A stretch of DNA of 64,000 bases from Brucella pecoris (GCF_006376675.1 NZ_VEWK01000003.1:1-64000), one strand, 5' to 3'. Positions 17,389 through 26,862 are shown, counted from the first letter of the stretch. Numbers and translations: made by a program. Notes: generated by a model not told the origin, from the sequence alone.

Positions 17389-18147
17389 ATGAGCAGCAAT
17401 CTCTCGCTTGAAAAAGGCCTTCTGATCCTCAATTTGCTCAAAGACGCACGTGAACCCTTAGGTGTGCGGGAAATTGCACGGCGGCTCGAATTGACACCCT
17501 CAGTTGCTCAAAGGCTGCTGAATACGTTGGCCGCGCAAGGTCACGTGGAACAAGAGAGCAATCGCCGCTATCAAATTGGTTACGCTGTGCTGGGGCTTGC
17601 GCAGCATGTTTTTCAACGCAGCAGACTTCTGAAACTTGCGGAAATAGAACTCAAACAGCTGGCGGCTGGCGGATGTTTCAACGGCTTCCTTGGCGTTAGA
17701 CGCGGATCTGCTGGCGTTTATGTACTCGCCGTACAATCCGACAGTCCTGTCGTCATTCGCGCCCATCCAGGTGAATCGATGGCGCTTCACTCAACCGCTC
17801 TCGGCAAGGCTTTGCTATTCGGTATGAGCGATAGGTTGATTGCAGATCTGCTTGGCCATGAACCGCTACGGCGCCTTACAGAACGAACAGTCGTGGACGT
17901 AGACAAATTGGTCGAGCAACTGCGTCTTGGACGCTCGCTCGGGTATGCGACGGCCATGTCGGAAAATCTAGAGGGAGTCATTTCGGTTGGAGCTCCTATT
18001 TATGACGCGGCGGGCTCGATAACAGCCGCAATAAGTATCGCGTTTCCACGCGCGGTCTACCCAAAGGTCAAAATCAGCGACGTAGCGAATAAAATAGTTA
18101 CGGCTGCGGATCGTATCTCGAAAGGATTGGGTTTTGAAGAAACGTAA
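17389..18147 (+). CDS. IclR-family transcriptional regulator
   Basis: A 252-aa regulator with an N-terminal winged helix (SLEKGLLILNLLKDAREPLG, then LELTPSVAQRLLNTLAAQGH) and the IclR effector-binding domain (residues 75-250), recognisable by the block around HSTALGKALLFGM and by GRSLGYATAMSENLEGVISVGAPI. It stands directly upstream of, and in the same direction as, the metabolic and transport genes to 26051. It is therefore the likely controller of that cluster. The effector is unknown. Confidence 0.9.
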   Translation: MSSNLSLEKGLLILNLLKDAREPLGVREIARRLELTPSVAQRLLNTLAAQGHVEQESNRRYQIGYAVLGLAQHVFQRSRLLKLAEIELKQLAAGGCFNGFLGVRRGSAGVYVLAVQSDSPVVIRAHPGESMALHSTALGKALLFGMSDRLIADLLGHEPLRRLTERTVVDVDKLVEQLRLGRSLGYATAMSENLEGVISVGAPIYDAAGSITAAISIAFPRAVYPKVKISDVANKIVTAADRISKGLGFEET

Positions 18148-18171
18148 ATTTTGAGGAGGAAAGGATAACCA

Positions 18172-19359
18172 ATGTTACTACACGAAGAACGTCTTCAAAC
18201 AGCAATGATCAAACATGATCTAGCCGCAATAGTGGCTACGTCACCAGAAAATGTTCTTTACACAAGTGGTTTCTGGTGTCTGCCACAATGGATCAGGCGC
18301 GGACCGCAGGCCTTCGTGTTACGTCAGGCGAGAACGGACATTCAACCTGTGGTTGTCATCACCGGGACTTCCACACTCGATCTCCTTGCCGATCAAAACA
18401 TTGATACAAAAGTCCGTAGATTTGGCTCCTTCACTGTCGATACTGCCTCTTCGACGGAACTCGACGCGGTAAGTTTTAGACAGAAAGAACTCTTCAATCT
18501 GCCCGATGACAGCAATGCAATTGATGCCCTTATAACAGAAATCCGCTTGCAAGGGCTGTTAAAGGCCCGCATTGGCCTTGATGAAGGCGGATTATTGCCT
18601 GGCGATATAGAGAAGCTGCGTAGCGAGCTCCCCGACGTCAACTGGAGTAAGGCCGCTGCGCTGTTCCGATGGGTTCGTGCTGTTAAGACTTCTGAAGAGA
18701 TTGAAAGACTCACGACCGTCGGCGCGATTACCGAGAGATCCATTGCTTCTGCGCTTAAAGTTGCGACCGTTGGCGCGACAGAACATGATCTCGCCAGAGT
18801 ATTTCACGGCCACACGGTCGAGGAAGATGGCTTTCCGGTTTTGGGCTGTATCGGTTTTGGCGAGCGTAGCGCATTGATGAATGTCCAGCCTTCAGATCGT
18901 GCACTCATGGCTGGCGATATGATCCGTTTCGATGTCGGCGGCCACTTCAGGCACTATCGTGCGGATATTGCGCGAAATGTCAGCTTTGGAGAGCCATCGC
19001 AGGAAATTCGGACCAAGTACAATGCGCTGAACAGAGGCGTTCAGCGAGGTATTGAGCAAATCCGCCCGGGCGTATCCGTATCGAAGATCTTTGAAATCGT
19101 TGTCGATACGGTACGTGCAGAGGGTATCCCTCATTACCAACGTAGTCACGTTGGCCACGGCATTGGTCTGGATGGATATGATCTTCCGCTTTTCGCTGCA
19201 GACAGCTCCGATATCCTTGAGGAGGGAATGGTTCTTTGCATCGAGACGCCCTATTACGAACTGGGACATATAGGCCTTCAGGTCGAGGATATGCTCGTCG
19301 TTCGTTCGGGCGGCGCGGAATTGCTGACCAACAATGGCGACAATCTGATGGTGCTGTGA
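18172..19359 (+). CDS. M24-family metallopeptidase (Xaa-Pro dipeptidase-like)
   Basis: A 395-aa protein with a creatinase/prolidase N-terminal domain (1-150) and a pita-bread C-terminal domain. All five metal ligands expected for M24 peptidases seem present: MIRFDVGGHF and RADIARN supply the two Asp, HVGHGIGLDGYD the His, CIETPYYE and LQVEDML the two Glu. It may hydrolyse a small Xaa-Pro-type or other C-N bond in the cytoplasm. A strong AGGAGGAAAGG precedes the ATG. Its stop overlaps the next start (TGATG), so it is coupled to the threonine-synthase-like gene. The natural substrate is unknown. Confidence 0.88.
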   Translation: MLLHEERLQTAMIKHDLAAIVATSPENVLYTSGFWCLPQWIRRGPQAFVLRQARTDIQPVVVITGTSTLDLLADQNIDTKVRRFGSFTVDTASSTELDAVSFRQKELFNLPDDSNAIDALITEIRLQGLLKARIGLDEGGLLPGDIEKLRSELPDVNWSKAAALFRWVRAVKTSEEIERLTTVGAITERSIASALKVATVGATEHDLARVFHGHTVEEDGFPVLGCIGFGERSALMNVQPSDRALMAGDMIRFDVGGHFRHYRADIARNVSFGEPSQEIRTKYNALNRGVQRGIEQIRPGVSVSKIFEIVVDTVRAEGIPHYQRSHVGHGIGLDGYDLPLFAADSSDILEEGMVLCIETPYYELGHIGLQVEDMLVVRSGGAELLTNNGDNLMVL

Positions 19360-20600
19360 TGATGAACAGGATCACAGCATATTCCTGCTATCGATGTGGC
19401 AACGAATTTCCGATTGACCTGCCTATCGATTCACGTGGTTGCCCGTCATGTCTGGAAACCGCGCCTTCGAATCTGAGAGTGGTGTATCGTGCCCCCACTT
19501 CTGCAACCTTGACCGTTAAAGGAACAGACCGGTGGCCTTCGCTCTGGCGCTATGCTGAAAGGCTGCCTTTTGATGAGAGCTCTGCTGTCTCGCTAGGCGA
19601 AGGCCTGACACCACTCCTTCGATCGGAACGGATCGGTGCGGCGATCGGAGTGCCCAACCTTTTCATCAAGAACGAAGGGTACAATCCAACCTGGTCACAC
19701 AAGGATCGGTTCTCAACCGTTGTTGTAACGGCCGCGGTAGAGGCAGGTGCGACCGTCGTCGCTACGAGTTCAAGTGGCAACGCAGGTGCATCGCTCGCCG
19801 CCTATGCAGCGCGTGCGGGACTTGAATGCTTCGTTGCAACAATTGCTGGCTTAGCTGGCCCAATGTTGTCACAGATTCAGAAGTACGGCGCTAGAATCGT
19901 ACCCTTCGAGAACAAGCAGGACCGCTGGCCATTTCTAGCGGAAGGTGTCGAACGCTATGGCTGGTTTGCTACGTCGCCTTACAGACATCCTGTTATCGGC
20001 AGCCATCCGATCGGCATAGAGGGGTACAAAACTCTCTCCTATGAAATTATCGAGCAGTTCAATGGAAAAGTACCGGACTGGTGCGCGTTTCCGGTCTGCT
20101 ATGGCGACGCGATCGCGGGTGCCTGGCTCGGGTTTCATGAGTTGATGACAGACGGATTGATCACCCGCATACCGCGCCTACTTGCAGCAGAAGCGCATGG
20201 CTCGCTCGTTACAGCGCTTGAAACTGGAAGCGACCGAATACCCGACATGGCTGCTTCGTTCAACGCGCTCGCCGTTTCGATAGGAGCGACAAGAAGCACA
20301 TATCAGGCCCTCAAGGCGCTGCGCGCTTCCGAAGGTGCCGCCATTCGCGTCGCAAATGATGGTCTAGTTGCCTTTCAAGAGCGAATTGCCGCGACCGAAG
20401 GCGTATTTTTGGAGCTTTCCTCCGTGATGCCGCTCGCTGCTATCGCGACAGCACGACGTCAAAACATAATCCGAGGAGATGAAAGCGTTGTCGCGGTTGT
20501 CACGGCATCTGGTCTGAAGGACATCGACAAATCCATTTCGGACAAGCCCGTCCTGCACTTCAACAATATCGAAGACGCCCTCAGACATTGCGACATCTAG
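19359..20600 (+). CDS. Threonine-synthase-like PLP-dependent enzyme
   Basis: A fold-type II PLP enzyme of the threonine synthase/threonine dehydratase group, 413 aa. The N-terminus has a zinc-ribbon-like pair, YRCGNEF and GCPSCLE, seen in some threonine synthases. The PLP-binding Lys is in NPTWSHKDR, and the phosphate-binding loop is SSSGNAGASLAAYA. The start at 19359 overlaps the preceding stop. The real substrate need not be O-phosphohomoserine, because the gene lies in a transport/peptidase cluster, not with threonine biosynthesis. A lyase or desulfhydrase role is equally possible. Confidence 0.82.
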   Translation: MMNRITAYSCYRCGNEFPIDLPIDSRGCPSCLETAPSNLRVVYRAPTSATLTVKGTDRWPSLWRYAERLPFDESSAVSLGEGLTPLLRSERIGAAIGVPNLFIKNEGYNPTWSHKDRFSTVVVTAAVEAGATVVATSSSGNAGASLAAYAARAGLECFVATIAGLAGPMLSQIQKYGARIVPFENKQDRWPFLAEGVERYGWFATSPYRHPVIGSHPIGIEGYKTLSYEIIEQFNGKVPDWCAFPVCYGDAIAGAWLGFHELMTDGLITRIPRLLAAEAHGSLVTALETGSDRIPDMAASFNALAVSIGATRSTYQALKALRASEGAAIRVANDGLVAFQERIAATEGVFLELSSVMPLAAIATARRQNIIRGDESVVAVVTASGLKDIDKSISDKPVLHFNNIEDALRHCDI

Positions 20601-20654
20601 CGAGGAAAGACCGATACGCCCGTAATTCCACTAACAAGCTGAAGGGGAAGGAAA

Positions 20655-21617
20655 ATGAGACGACGGGAGTTTCTGGCTGCAACAGCCTTCTTTATCGGAG
20701 CCGGTCATCGTTTGGCATGGTCGGCTACCAAACCCTATCCCGCCGACAATCCGATGCTGATCGTCGGTTTCGCAGCCGGCGGCGCAGGTGATATCGCATC
20801 TCGTGTCGTAACCAATTATGTGAAGCAGGAGCGCGGTCTCATTGCGACACCGGACTTTCGGCCCGGTGCTGGCGGAACAATCGCAACTGACCAGGTGCGA
20901 AGAGCATCACCGGATGGCTCGGTTCTGTCGTTATATTCAGTCAGCCCGGCACTGGTTGCACCTCACCTTCAGAAGGTGCCGTACGACACGACAAAGGACT
21001 TTACCTATATTGCGAGCTATGCGGGCATTTCCGTTCCCTGTTTTGTGCGAAAAGACAGTCCGCATCAGACCTGGGATCAATTGCTGGACTATTGCCGCAA
21101 CAACCCGTCGAAGTTGAAGTGGGCGACCGCCGCACCGCGAGGACTTGCCCATATCGCGACCGATGCAGCATTCCGCAAGGAGAAAGCGAAAGCGACATTT
21201 GTTCCCTTTCGCGGAGGCGCCGATGCTGTAACCGCACTCCTTGGCGGGCACATCGATATGGTTGTATCGTCAGATTTCGGGCCCCATCTAGCAGCTGGAT
21301 CGGTACGTTTGCTGGCCGAAACCAGTCCGAACCCGCAAGCGAGCCCGAAAGGCATCGTCAGTTTTGCAGAGCGGGGTTATCCGATCGCCATTCCCGCTTC
21401 ATACGGCCTGTTCGGTCCCGCCGAGATGCCTTCCGAGATCGTCTCCTGGTGGGAAAAGGCAATCGGGGAGATGGTGTCTAGCCCGATGTATGCGGACTTT
21501 TTGAAGCTCATCAATGGCTATCCGATGTTTCAGATGAGTGAAGAATTCACGAGCATGGTCAAGGAAGGATACACCAGCATCGGAAATCAAATCGAAACGA
21601 TGGAGGAGCACCTATGA
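20655..21617 (+). CDS. tctC: Tripartite tricarboxylate transporter substrate-binding protein (TctC/Bug family)
   Basis: A periplasmic binding protein of the Bug family, 320 aa. The signal begins MRRREFLAATAFFIGAG, with a double-Arg motif suggesting Tat export. Family blocks follow: VGFAAGGAGDIASRVV, then FRPGAGGTIATDQV, then VPFRGGADAVTALLGGHIDM. It captures an organic acid and delivers it to TctA/TctB. A ribosome site (GGGGAAGGA) is clear. The stop overlaps the TctB start (ATGA). Confidence 0.92.
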   Translation: MRRREFLAATAFFIGAGHRLAWSATKPYPADNPMLIVGFAAGGAGDIASRVVTNYVKQERGLIATPDFRPGAGGTIATDQVRRASPDGSVLSLYSVSPALVAPHLQKVPYDTTKDFTYIASYAGISVPCFVRKDSPHQTWDQLLDYCRNNPSKLKWATAAPRGLAHIATDAAFRKEKAKATFVPFRGGADAVTALLGGHIDMVVSSDFGPHLAAGSVRLLAETSPNPQASPKGIVSFAERGYPIAIPASYGLFGPAEMPSEIVSWWEKAIGEMVSSPMYADFLKLINGYPMFQMSEEFTSMVKEGYTSIGNQIETMEEHL

Positions 21618-22039
21618 ACCCGGCTCGTTTCGTTCCCTACGCACTTTCTGCAATTGGGCTCGGATCCGCGGTAAGTGGACTGCGCATGCACCTTTGGGAT
21701 AATGGTGAACCTGCAGCAGGTCTTTTTCCTTTTCTGGCCGCCCTGCTGCTGATTGCAACGAGCTTGCTTTGCACTATCCAGGCCGTGTCCGGCGAAGATC
21801 CAATCGAGATCCCACGCGTCATCGCCTATTGCGTAGCGCTCGCGCTTTTCTGCGTCTTACTGGAAGTCCTCGGGTTTGTAGCCGCGGCATTCTTATTCCT
21901 CTTAGGGGTTCTGATGTTCATCGAGCAGATGAAATGGCAGATTGCGGGTTTGTTTTCGGCCGCTGTCGCCGTGGCAACTTGGATCCTGTTTGAAATTCTT
22001 CTCTCGGTCCCCCTACCGCACGGCATTTGGAGGCTATAA
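21614..22039 (+). CDS. tctB: Tripartite tricarboxylate transporter small subunit TctB
   Basis: A 141-aa membrane protein with four hydrophobic helices (about residues 5-22, 35-55, 72-100 and 110-135), as in TctB. It pairs with TctA in the inner membrane. It is coupled by overlap to tctC and abuts tctA, with GGAGG before both starts. Confidence 0.88.
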   Translation: MNPARFVPYALSAIGLGSAVSGLRMHLWDNGEPAAGLFPFLAALLLIATSLLCTIQAVSGEDPIEIPRVIAYCVALALFCVLLEVLGFVAAAFLFLLGVLMFIEQMKWQIAGLFSAAVAVATWILFEILLSVPLPHGIWRL

Positions 22040-23548
22040 ATGATCGATTCCCTTTCCCAACTCATGATGGGCCTCGGCATTGCTCTAGAACCAACCAATA
22101 TCGCGGTAGCGCTTCTTGGCGCCGTCCTAGGGACCGCGGTCGGCGTCCTACCTGGTCTAGGGCCTTCCGCGACGGTTAGCTTATTGTTGCCCATTACCAT
22201 GGTGCTGGATCAAACAAGCGCTATTATCCTGCTCGCCGGCATCTACTATGGATCGCAATATGGTGGTTCGATAACCTCCGTTCTGATGCGGGTCCCCGGA
22301 GAAGCCTCAAGCGTGATGACGTGCTTCGACGGCTATCCCATGGCCAAACAGGGCCGGGCCGGCGCCGCTCTCGGCATCAGCGCATTTGGAAGCTTTATCG
22401 CAGGCATTTCCGCGACTCTCGCGATTGCGATTGTTGGGCCTGCCTTTACCAAGGTTGCACTTGCTTTCGGGCCGGTCGAGAAGTCATCGATCGTCCTGTT
22501 GGGCCTTGTGCTAGCGGCAAACGTTGGCGAGGGGCCGCGTATCCGCGCGTGGACTATGGTGGCGCTCGGTCTGCTTCTCTCAACCGTTGGCGTCGATCTG
22601 ATTTCCGGAGCGGAACGTTTCACTTTTGAAGTCAGCTACCTGCGCGATGGCTTCAACATCGCCATACTGGCCATGGGCCTGTTTGGCATGAGCGAGGTCC
22701 TGATGCTGATCCAACAGAAAGAAGCGCACGAAACCACGAGAATGCCTTCTTATCGGTTGCGCGACCTTCTGCCTAACCGGAAAGACTGGAAAGCCTCGGG
22801 CGGGCCGATTGCGCGTGGTACGGTTCTCGGCTTTTTCCTGGGGCTTTTGCCGGGCGGCGGTGCGCTCGTCGCCGGCTTTGCGAGTTACCTCATGGAGAAG
22901 AAACTCTCTCGCTCACCTGAGCGGTTCGGCAAAGGGGCGATCGAAGGTGTCGCGGGACCTGAAAGTGCCAACAACGCTGCGGCACAGGCGAGCTTTATTC
23001 CCATGCTTTGCCTCGGTATCCCGGCAAATGCGGTGATCGGCATCATCATGGGAGCGCTTCTGATGCAAAATGTCGTTCCAGGACCCCAGATTATCTCGGA
23101 ACATCCGCAACTCTTCTGGGGGATCGTCGCCAGCATGTTGATCGGCAACGCCATGCTCGTCGTTCTCAACGTTCCTATGATCCGCGTTTTTGTCCTTTTG
23201 CTGAAGGTTCCTCAGGCCGTTCTGGCACCGCTGATCGTTCTGTTTTGTGTCATAGGCGCGTTTAGCCTGAAGAACAGCATGTTCGACGTCGGTGTCGTGA
23301 TCGGATGCGGATTTGTAGCCTACGGGTTGCGTAAGGCCGGCTTCGACATGGCCCCTCTCCTGCTAGCCTTTCTGCTCGGCTCCCTACTTGAGGAAAATCT
23401 GCGTCAGAGCCTTATTCTCGGCGACGGTAGCCCTATGATTTTCACCGAAAGCCCGATCAGCATCTGCCTGATCCTGTTCACGCTGGCCATTCTGATCATT
23501 CCAATGATCAAGAACATTGGCGTCTGGTTCGTCCGCCGGCCCTCGTGA
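22040..23548 (+). CDS. tctA: Tripartite tricarboxylate transporter large permease TctA
   Basis: A 502-aa permease with about twelve membrane helices. Signature blocks are GVLPGLGPSATVSLLLP near residue 38, YYGSQYGGSITSVLMRVPGE near 72 (each part of the conserved TctA motif), and later LPGGGALVAGFASY and GVAGPESANNAAA. It is a sodium- or proton-coupled transporter of a carboxylate caught by TctC. The substrate cannot be told from sequence. Confidence 0.94.
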   Translation: MIDSLSQLMMGLGIALEPTNIAVALLGAVLGTAVGVLPGLGPSATVSLLLPITMVLDQTSAIILLAGIYYGSQYGGSITSVLMRVPGEASSVMTCFDGYPMAKQGRAGAALGISAFGSFIAGISATLAIAIVGPAFTKVALAFGPVEKSSIVLLGLVLAANVGEGPRIRAWTMVALGLLLSTVGVDLISGAERFTFEVSYLRDGFNIAILAMGLFGMSEVLMLIQQKEAHETTRMPSYRLRDLLPNRKDWKASGGPIARGTVLGFFLGLLPGGGALVAGFASYLMEKKLSRSPERFGKGAIEGVAGPESANNAAAQASFIPMLCLGIPANAVIGIIMGALLMQNVVPGPQIISEHPQLFWGIVASMLIGNAMLVVLNVPMIRVFVLLLKVPQAVLAPLIVLFCVIGAFSLKNSMFDVGVVIGCGFVAYGLRKAGFDMAPLLLAFLLGSLLEENLRQSLILGDGSPMIFTESPISICLILFTLAILIIPMIKNIGVWFVRRPS

Positions 23549-23678
23549 AAAAAGGAGCTACGACATCAAAGCGTCGCGCCGCCATCAATCTCCGAACGCT
23601 CAATTACTTTAACAGCATATTGACGCGGCCCGAATTCTGCGAGCCAATCATATGCGACTACAACGCGAGAGGCCCAAT

Positions 23679-26051
23679 ATGCAGCATGAACATCTCAAGA
23701 CGATCGAACAACGGCTTCTATGGCTGTCACACTGGATGATTCATCATGCCAACCACATCCGTCCAAAGGAGGACGGGATAAAGGTTGGCGGGCATCAGGC
23801 GTCGTCCGCTTCTCTGGTATCAATTATGACGGCGCTTTATTTCTCCGCACTGCGGCCGCAGGACCGCGTTGCCGTCAAACCCCACGCCTCACCTGTTTTT
23901 CATGCCATCCAGTATCTGATGGGCAACCAGACGCGAGAGAAAATGGAAAACTTTCGGGGTTTCCATGGGGCACAAAGCTATCCCAGCCGCACCAAAGACA
24001 TCGATGACGTTGATTTCTCGACTGGCTCTGTCGGCCTCGGTGTCGCGATCACGTCCTTTGCTTCCATGATTCAGGACTACATTACATCGAAGAATTGGAG
24101 CAAAGACTTATGCCTTGGCCGGATGATCGCATTGGTCGGGGATGCCGAACTCGATGAAGGCAATGTCTATGAATGCCTGCAGGAGGGTTGGAAACACGGC
24201 TTGCGCAACACTTGGTGGATCATCGACTACAACCGGCAATCACTCGACGGCATCGTTCAGGAAGGCTTGTTTCGACGGATCGAAGACATTTTCAACGCTT
24301 TCGGCTGGGACGTTATCAGGATCAAATATGGCGCATTGCAACGCGCGGCCTTCGAGGAACCCGGTGGGGAGCGGCTCCGGGAATGGATCGACAATTGTCC
24401 AAATCAGCTTTATTCGGCGCTGACCTTCATGGGCGGAGCCGTCTGGCGCAAGCGTCTCATGAACGATCTCGGCGATCAGGGCGATGTCACCGCTCTGATC
24501 GAAAAGCGTAACGACGTCGAACTCGCCGAACTTATGGAAAATCTCGGCGGCAATTGCGTGAGCACCATGGCCGGGACATTTGCCGAGATCGATCATGACC
24601 GACCGGTGTGCTTTCTAGCATATACTATTAAAGGATGGGGCACCCCGATCGCCGGACATAAGGACAATCACGGCGGCCTTATGACAAAGGCCCAGATGGC
24701 TGAATGGCAAACGCATATGGGCGTTCCTGAAGGGCAGGAATGGGATCGATGGGCAACGGTCGAGGATCCGCAGCAGTTGCAGACGCTTCTCGACACAGTG
24801 CCATTTTTTGCCAATGGCCGACGACGTCACCACGACGCTCCCATTGTGGTACCAGCGATCCCGACAAGCGCCGAGCGAGAAATCTCGACACAGATGGCTT
24901 TTGGTAAAATCCTGGACGAATTGTCGAAAACAGACTCGGAACTAGCCGCGCGCATTGTAACGATGTCGCCCGATGTTACAGGAACGACCAATCTTGGGCC
25001 ATGGGTCAACCGGCGCAAACTGTTTGCCCGCGAAAAACGCCCCGACACTTTCATCGATCATAAGATACCTTCAACCGCAAAATGGGAATTCACCCCGGCT
25101 GGCCAGCATATTGAACTCGGCATTGCGGAAATGAATCTCTTCCTGCTGTTGGGCGCGGCTGGCCTTTCACACTCTCTTTTCGGCAAGCGCCTTCTACCGA
25201 TCGGAACTGTCTACGACCCATTCGTAGGGCGCGGCTTGGATGCCTTGAATTACGCCTGCTATCAGGATGCACGATTCATCATCGTGGGAACGCCTTCCGG
25301 TGTGACATTGGCGCCTGAAGGTGGCGCACACCAATCGATTGGATCTCCGCTCATCGGGATGTCGCAGGATGGGCTTGCTGCTTTCGAGCCAGCATTCGCC
25401 GACGAACTTGCTGTTATTATGAACTGGGCATTCGACTATGTGCAGCGGGACGGAAGCGGCGATCCCGATGAAAGGACCTGGCTTAGAGACGAAACCGGTG
25501 GGTCGGTCTATCTGCGCCTTTCAACCAATCCGATCGAGCAGCCGACCAAGCGGCTCAATGATCGATTCCGACAAGGCGCGGTTGACGGAGCCTATTGGCT
25601 GCGTGAACCTGGACCGAATTGCGAGGTGGTCATCGCCTACCAGGGTGTGATCGCGTCCGAGGCTATCAAGGCCGCTGGCATCATCGGTGAAGGGCGGCGC
25701 GATATCGGCGTGTTGGCAGTTACATCTGCCGACCGGCTTCATGCGGGCTGGACCGCCGCACAACGCGCACGTGCCCGGGGTCTCACGCAAGCCGAGTGCC
25801 ACGTCGAAAAACTGATGAACGATGTCCCCCCGCACTGCAAATTCGTTACCGTCATCGATGGGCATCCCGCGACCCTGTCCTGGCTCGGTTCGGTTACCGG
25901 TCATAAGACGATTCCGCTCGGGGTCGAGCATTTCGGTCAGACAGGAACGATTGGCGACCTTTACAGCCATTTTGGTATCGACGCGCGTGGGATCGTTGAT
26001 AAGGTGAATGGCCTCACCCATGGTAAACCCTTACTGGGTGCAGCTGCCTGA
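23679..26051 (+). CDS. ThDP-dependent transketolase / pyruvate dehydrogenase E1 (AceE-like)
   Basis: A homodimeric-E1-like enzyme of about 790 aa. The ThDP site is visible as IALVGDAELDEGNVYE followed by NTWWIIDYNRQSLDG (GDG...N-type motif), and the N-terminal block GGHQASSASLVSIMTALYF is typical of AceE relatives. The central part (from about residue 420) is the pyrimidine domain with HIELGIAEMNLFLLLGAAGL, and a C-terminal domain follows. It is shorter than classical AceE (about 890 aa) and has no E2 or E3 neighbour. It may therefore be a stand-alone 2-oxo-acid decarboxylase or transketolase. The ATG at 23679 has GAGAGG upstream; an earlier ATG at 23652 is possible. Confidence 0.85.
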   Translation: MQHEHLKTIEQRLLWLSHWMIHHANHIRPKEDGIKVGGHQASSASLVSIMTALYFSALRPQDRVAVKPHASPVFHAIQYLMGNQTREKMENFRGFHGAQSYPSRTKDIDDVDFSTGSVGLGVAITSFASMIQDYITSKNWSKDLCLGRMIALVGDAELDEGNVYECLQEGWKHGLRNTWWIIDYNRQSLDGIVQEGLFRRIEDIFNAFGWDVIRIKYGALQRAAFEEPGGERLREWIDNCPNQLYSALTFMGGAVWRKRLMNDLGDQGDVTALIEKRNDVELAELMENLGGNCVSTMAGTFAEIDHDRPVCFLAYTIKGWGTPIAGHKDNHGGLMTKAQMAEWQTHMGVPEGQEWDRWATVEDPQQLQTLLDTVPFFANGRRRHHDAPIVVPAIPTSAEREISTQMAFGKILDELSKTDSELAARIVTMSPDVTGTTNLGPWVNRRKLFAREKRPDTFIDHKIPSTAKWEFTPAGQHIELGIAEMNLFLLLGAAGLSHSLFGKRLLPIGTVYDPFVGRGLDALNYACYQDARFIIVGTPSGVTLAPEGGAHQSIGSPLIGMSQDGLAAFEPAFADELAVIMNWAFDYVQRDGSGDPDERTWLRDETGGSVYLRLSTNPIEQPTKRLNDRFRQGAVDGAYWLREPGPNCEVVIAYQGVIASEAIKAAGIIGEGRRDIGVLAVTSADRLHAGWTAAQRARARGLTQAECHVEKLMNDVPPHCKFVTVIDGHPATLSWLGSVTGHKTIPLGVEHFGQTGTIGDLYSHFGIDARGIVDKVNGLTHGKPLLGAAA

Positions 26052-26083
26052 GACGACCTGCTATTGCAATGTATGACTTGACC

Positions 26084-26116
26084 GAAGCGCCAAACTTCTA
26101 CTGCTTAAGGCGCTTC
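26084..26116 (+). terminator. Hairpin after the transketolase-like gene
   Basis: GAAGCGCC (26084-26091) and GGCGCTTC (26109-26116) form a perfect eight-pair stem with a 17-nt loop, 33 bp after the gene's stop. There is no T-run, so it may be a transcript-stabilising hairpin or rho-assisted end, not a classic intrinsic terminator. Confidence 0.4.
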
Positions 26117-26197
26117 ACGGTTGAGTCACTTCAAAATAAAAAACTACTGGTCAGAATTCGAGACCGTATCCATTCGTAAGCTGCGTAACGAAATCGT

Positions 26198-26524
26198 TTA
26201 CTCATGTTCAAGTTGCGGCTCGGTGATAACTTCTACAATCCTGCGAGACCGAATGAAGCCACCCAAATCTCCATTCATTCCATTGAAAAGTTCTACGAGT
26301 GCCCTTTGGTTTATTGGGCACGTACGTAGCTCAATGATCTTCATATCCGGCAACAGTTGATCTCGATCATCGTCTCTGATCAACGACGCGCGGAAGGTTA
26401 CCAGATCCTCTCGCGCTTCTGCCTGCGAACTGTAGAACTGTCCCGCAGATTGACTAGGATCATCACCGTAGGTGTACGTATAAAGGGCGAAGCTATATTC
26501 GATTTCATGTTCGATATTAGCCAT
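26198..26524 (-). CDS. Hypothetical protein, about 108 aa
   Basis: I do not recognise the family. The ATG at 26524 begins MANIEHEIEYSFALYTYTYG. The protein is acidic and soluble (DDPSQSAGQFYSSQAEAREDL, later GGFIRSRRIVEVITEPQ) with no signal or membrane segment. It stands alone on the minus strand between the transketolase-like gene and the structured element at 26593-26735, which lies about 70 bases upstream of its start. That element could be its leader. Confidence 0.5.
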   Translation of the reverse strand: MANIEHEIEYSFALYTYTYGDDPSQSAGQFYSSQAEAREDLVTFRASLIRDDDRDQLLPDMKIIELRTCPINQRALVELFNGMNGDLGGFIRSRRIVEVITEPQLEHE

Positions 26525-26592
26525 TGTCACGATTTCCAATTGAAGCATTTGCGGTACGCCCCCGCTCAATGCTCATTGACCCCTTGGTGATC

Positions 26593-26735
26593 GGGGAGTT
26601 GCAAACCGTGTTAGGCGGCCCTATGGCCTTTAGCCGGAGGCCTGTTGCATACGCCACAGGCTCCCCGACCAGAAGGTCAAGGAGTGTGGTGTTGTAACGG
26701 CCAACACCAACCGCTAACAGAGGTTTGCACGCCCC
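26593..26735. ncRNA. Candidate structured RNA with a multi-branched fold
   Basis: Complementary segments form a closed multi-branch structure. Outer stem: GGGG (26593-26596) and TGCAAACC-like bases (26600-26607) pair with GGTTTGCA (26722-26729) and CCCC (26732-26735). Second stem: GTTAG-G-CGG (26610-26618) with CCGCTAAC (26711-26718). Inside are four consecutive hairpins: 619-640 (GGC/GCC core), 641-660 (CCTGT/ACAGG), 661-684 (CTCC..GACC agaa GGTC..GGAG) and 688-708 (GGTGTTG/CAACACC), all offset by 26000. Strand is undetermined. An AAGGCA/TGCCTT hairpin follows at 26736-26756. I cannot match it to a known RNA class. Confidence 0.5.
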
Positions 26736-26862
26736 AAGGCAGCGCGTCACTGCCTTATGTTCACTCTAATATAACCGCCATCCGTTGTCTCTCTTTTTTT
26801 GCCAACTACATCGCTCATCGACGAGCATCAATCGCGTTCAATCAATAGAATCAGCACCAACA

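Noticed and set aside
26593..26735. Integron attC recombination site
   Set aside because: GTTAGGC and GCTAAC-like boxes are present, but their order is opposite to attC (which begins RYYYAAC and ends GTTRRRY) on both strands, and no integrase or cassette is near.
26517..26750. Minus-strand 77-codon open frame through the structured element
   Set aside because: The DNA is better explained by its extensive base pairing; the frame has no ribosome site and overlaps the start of the neighbouring gene.
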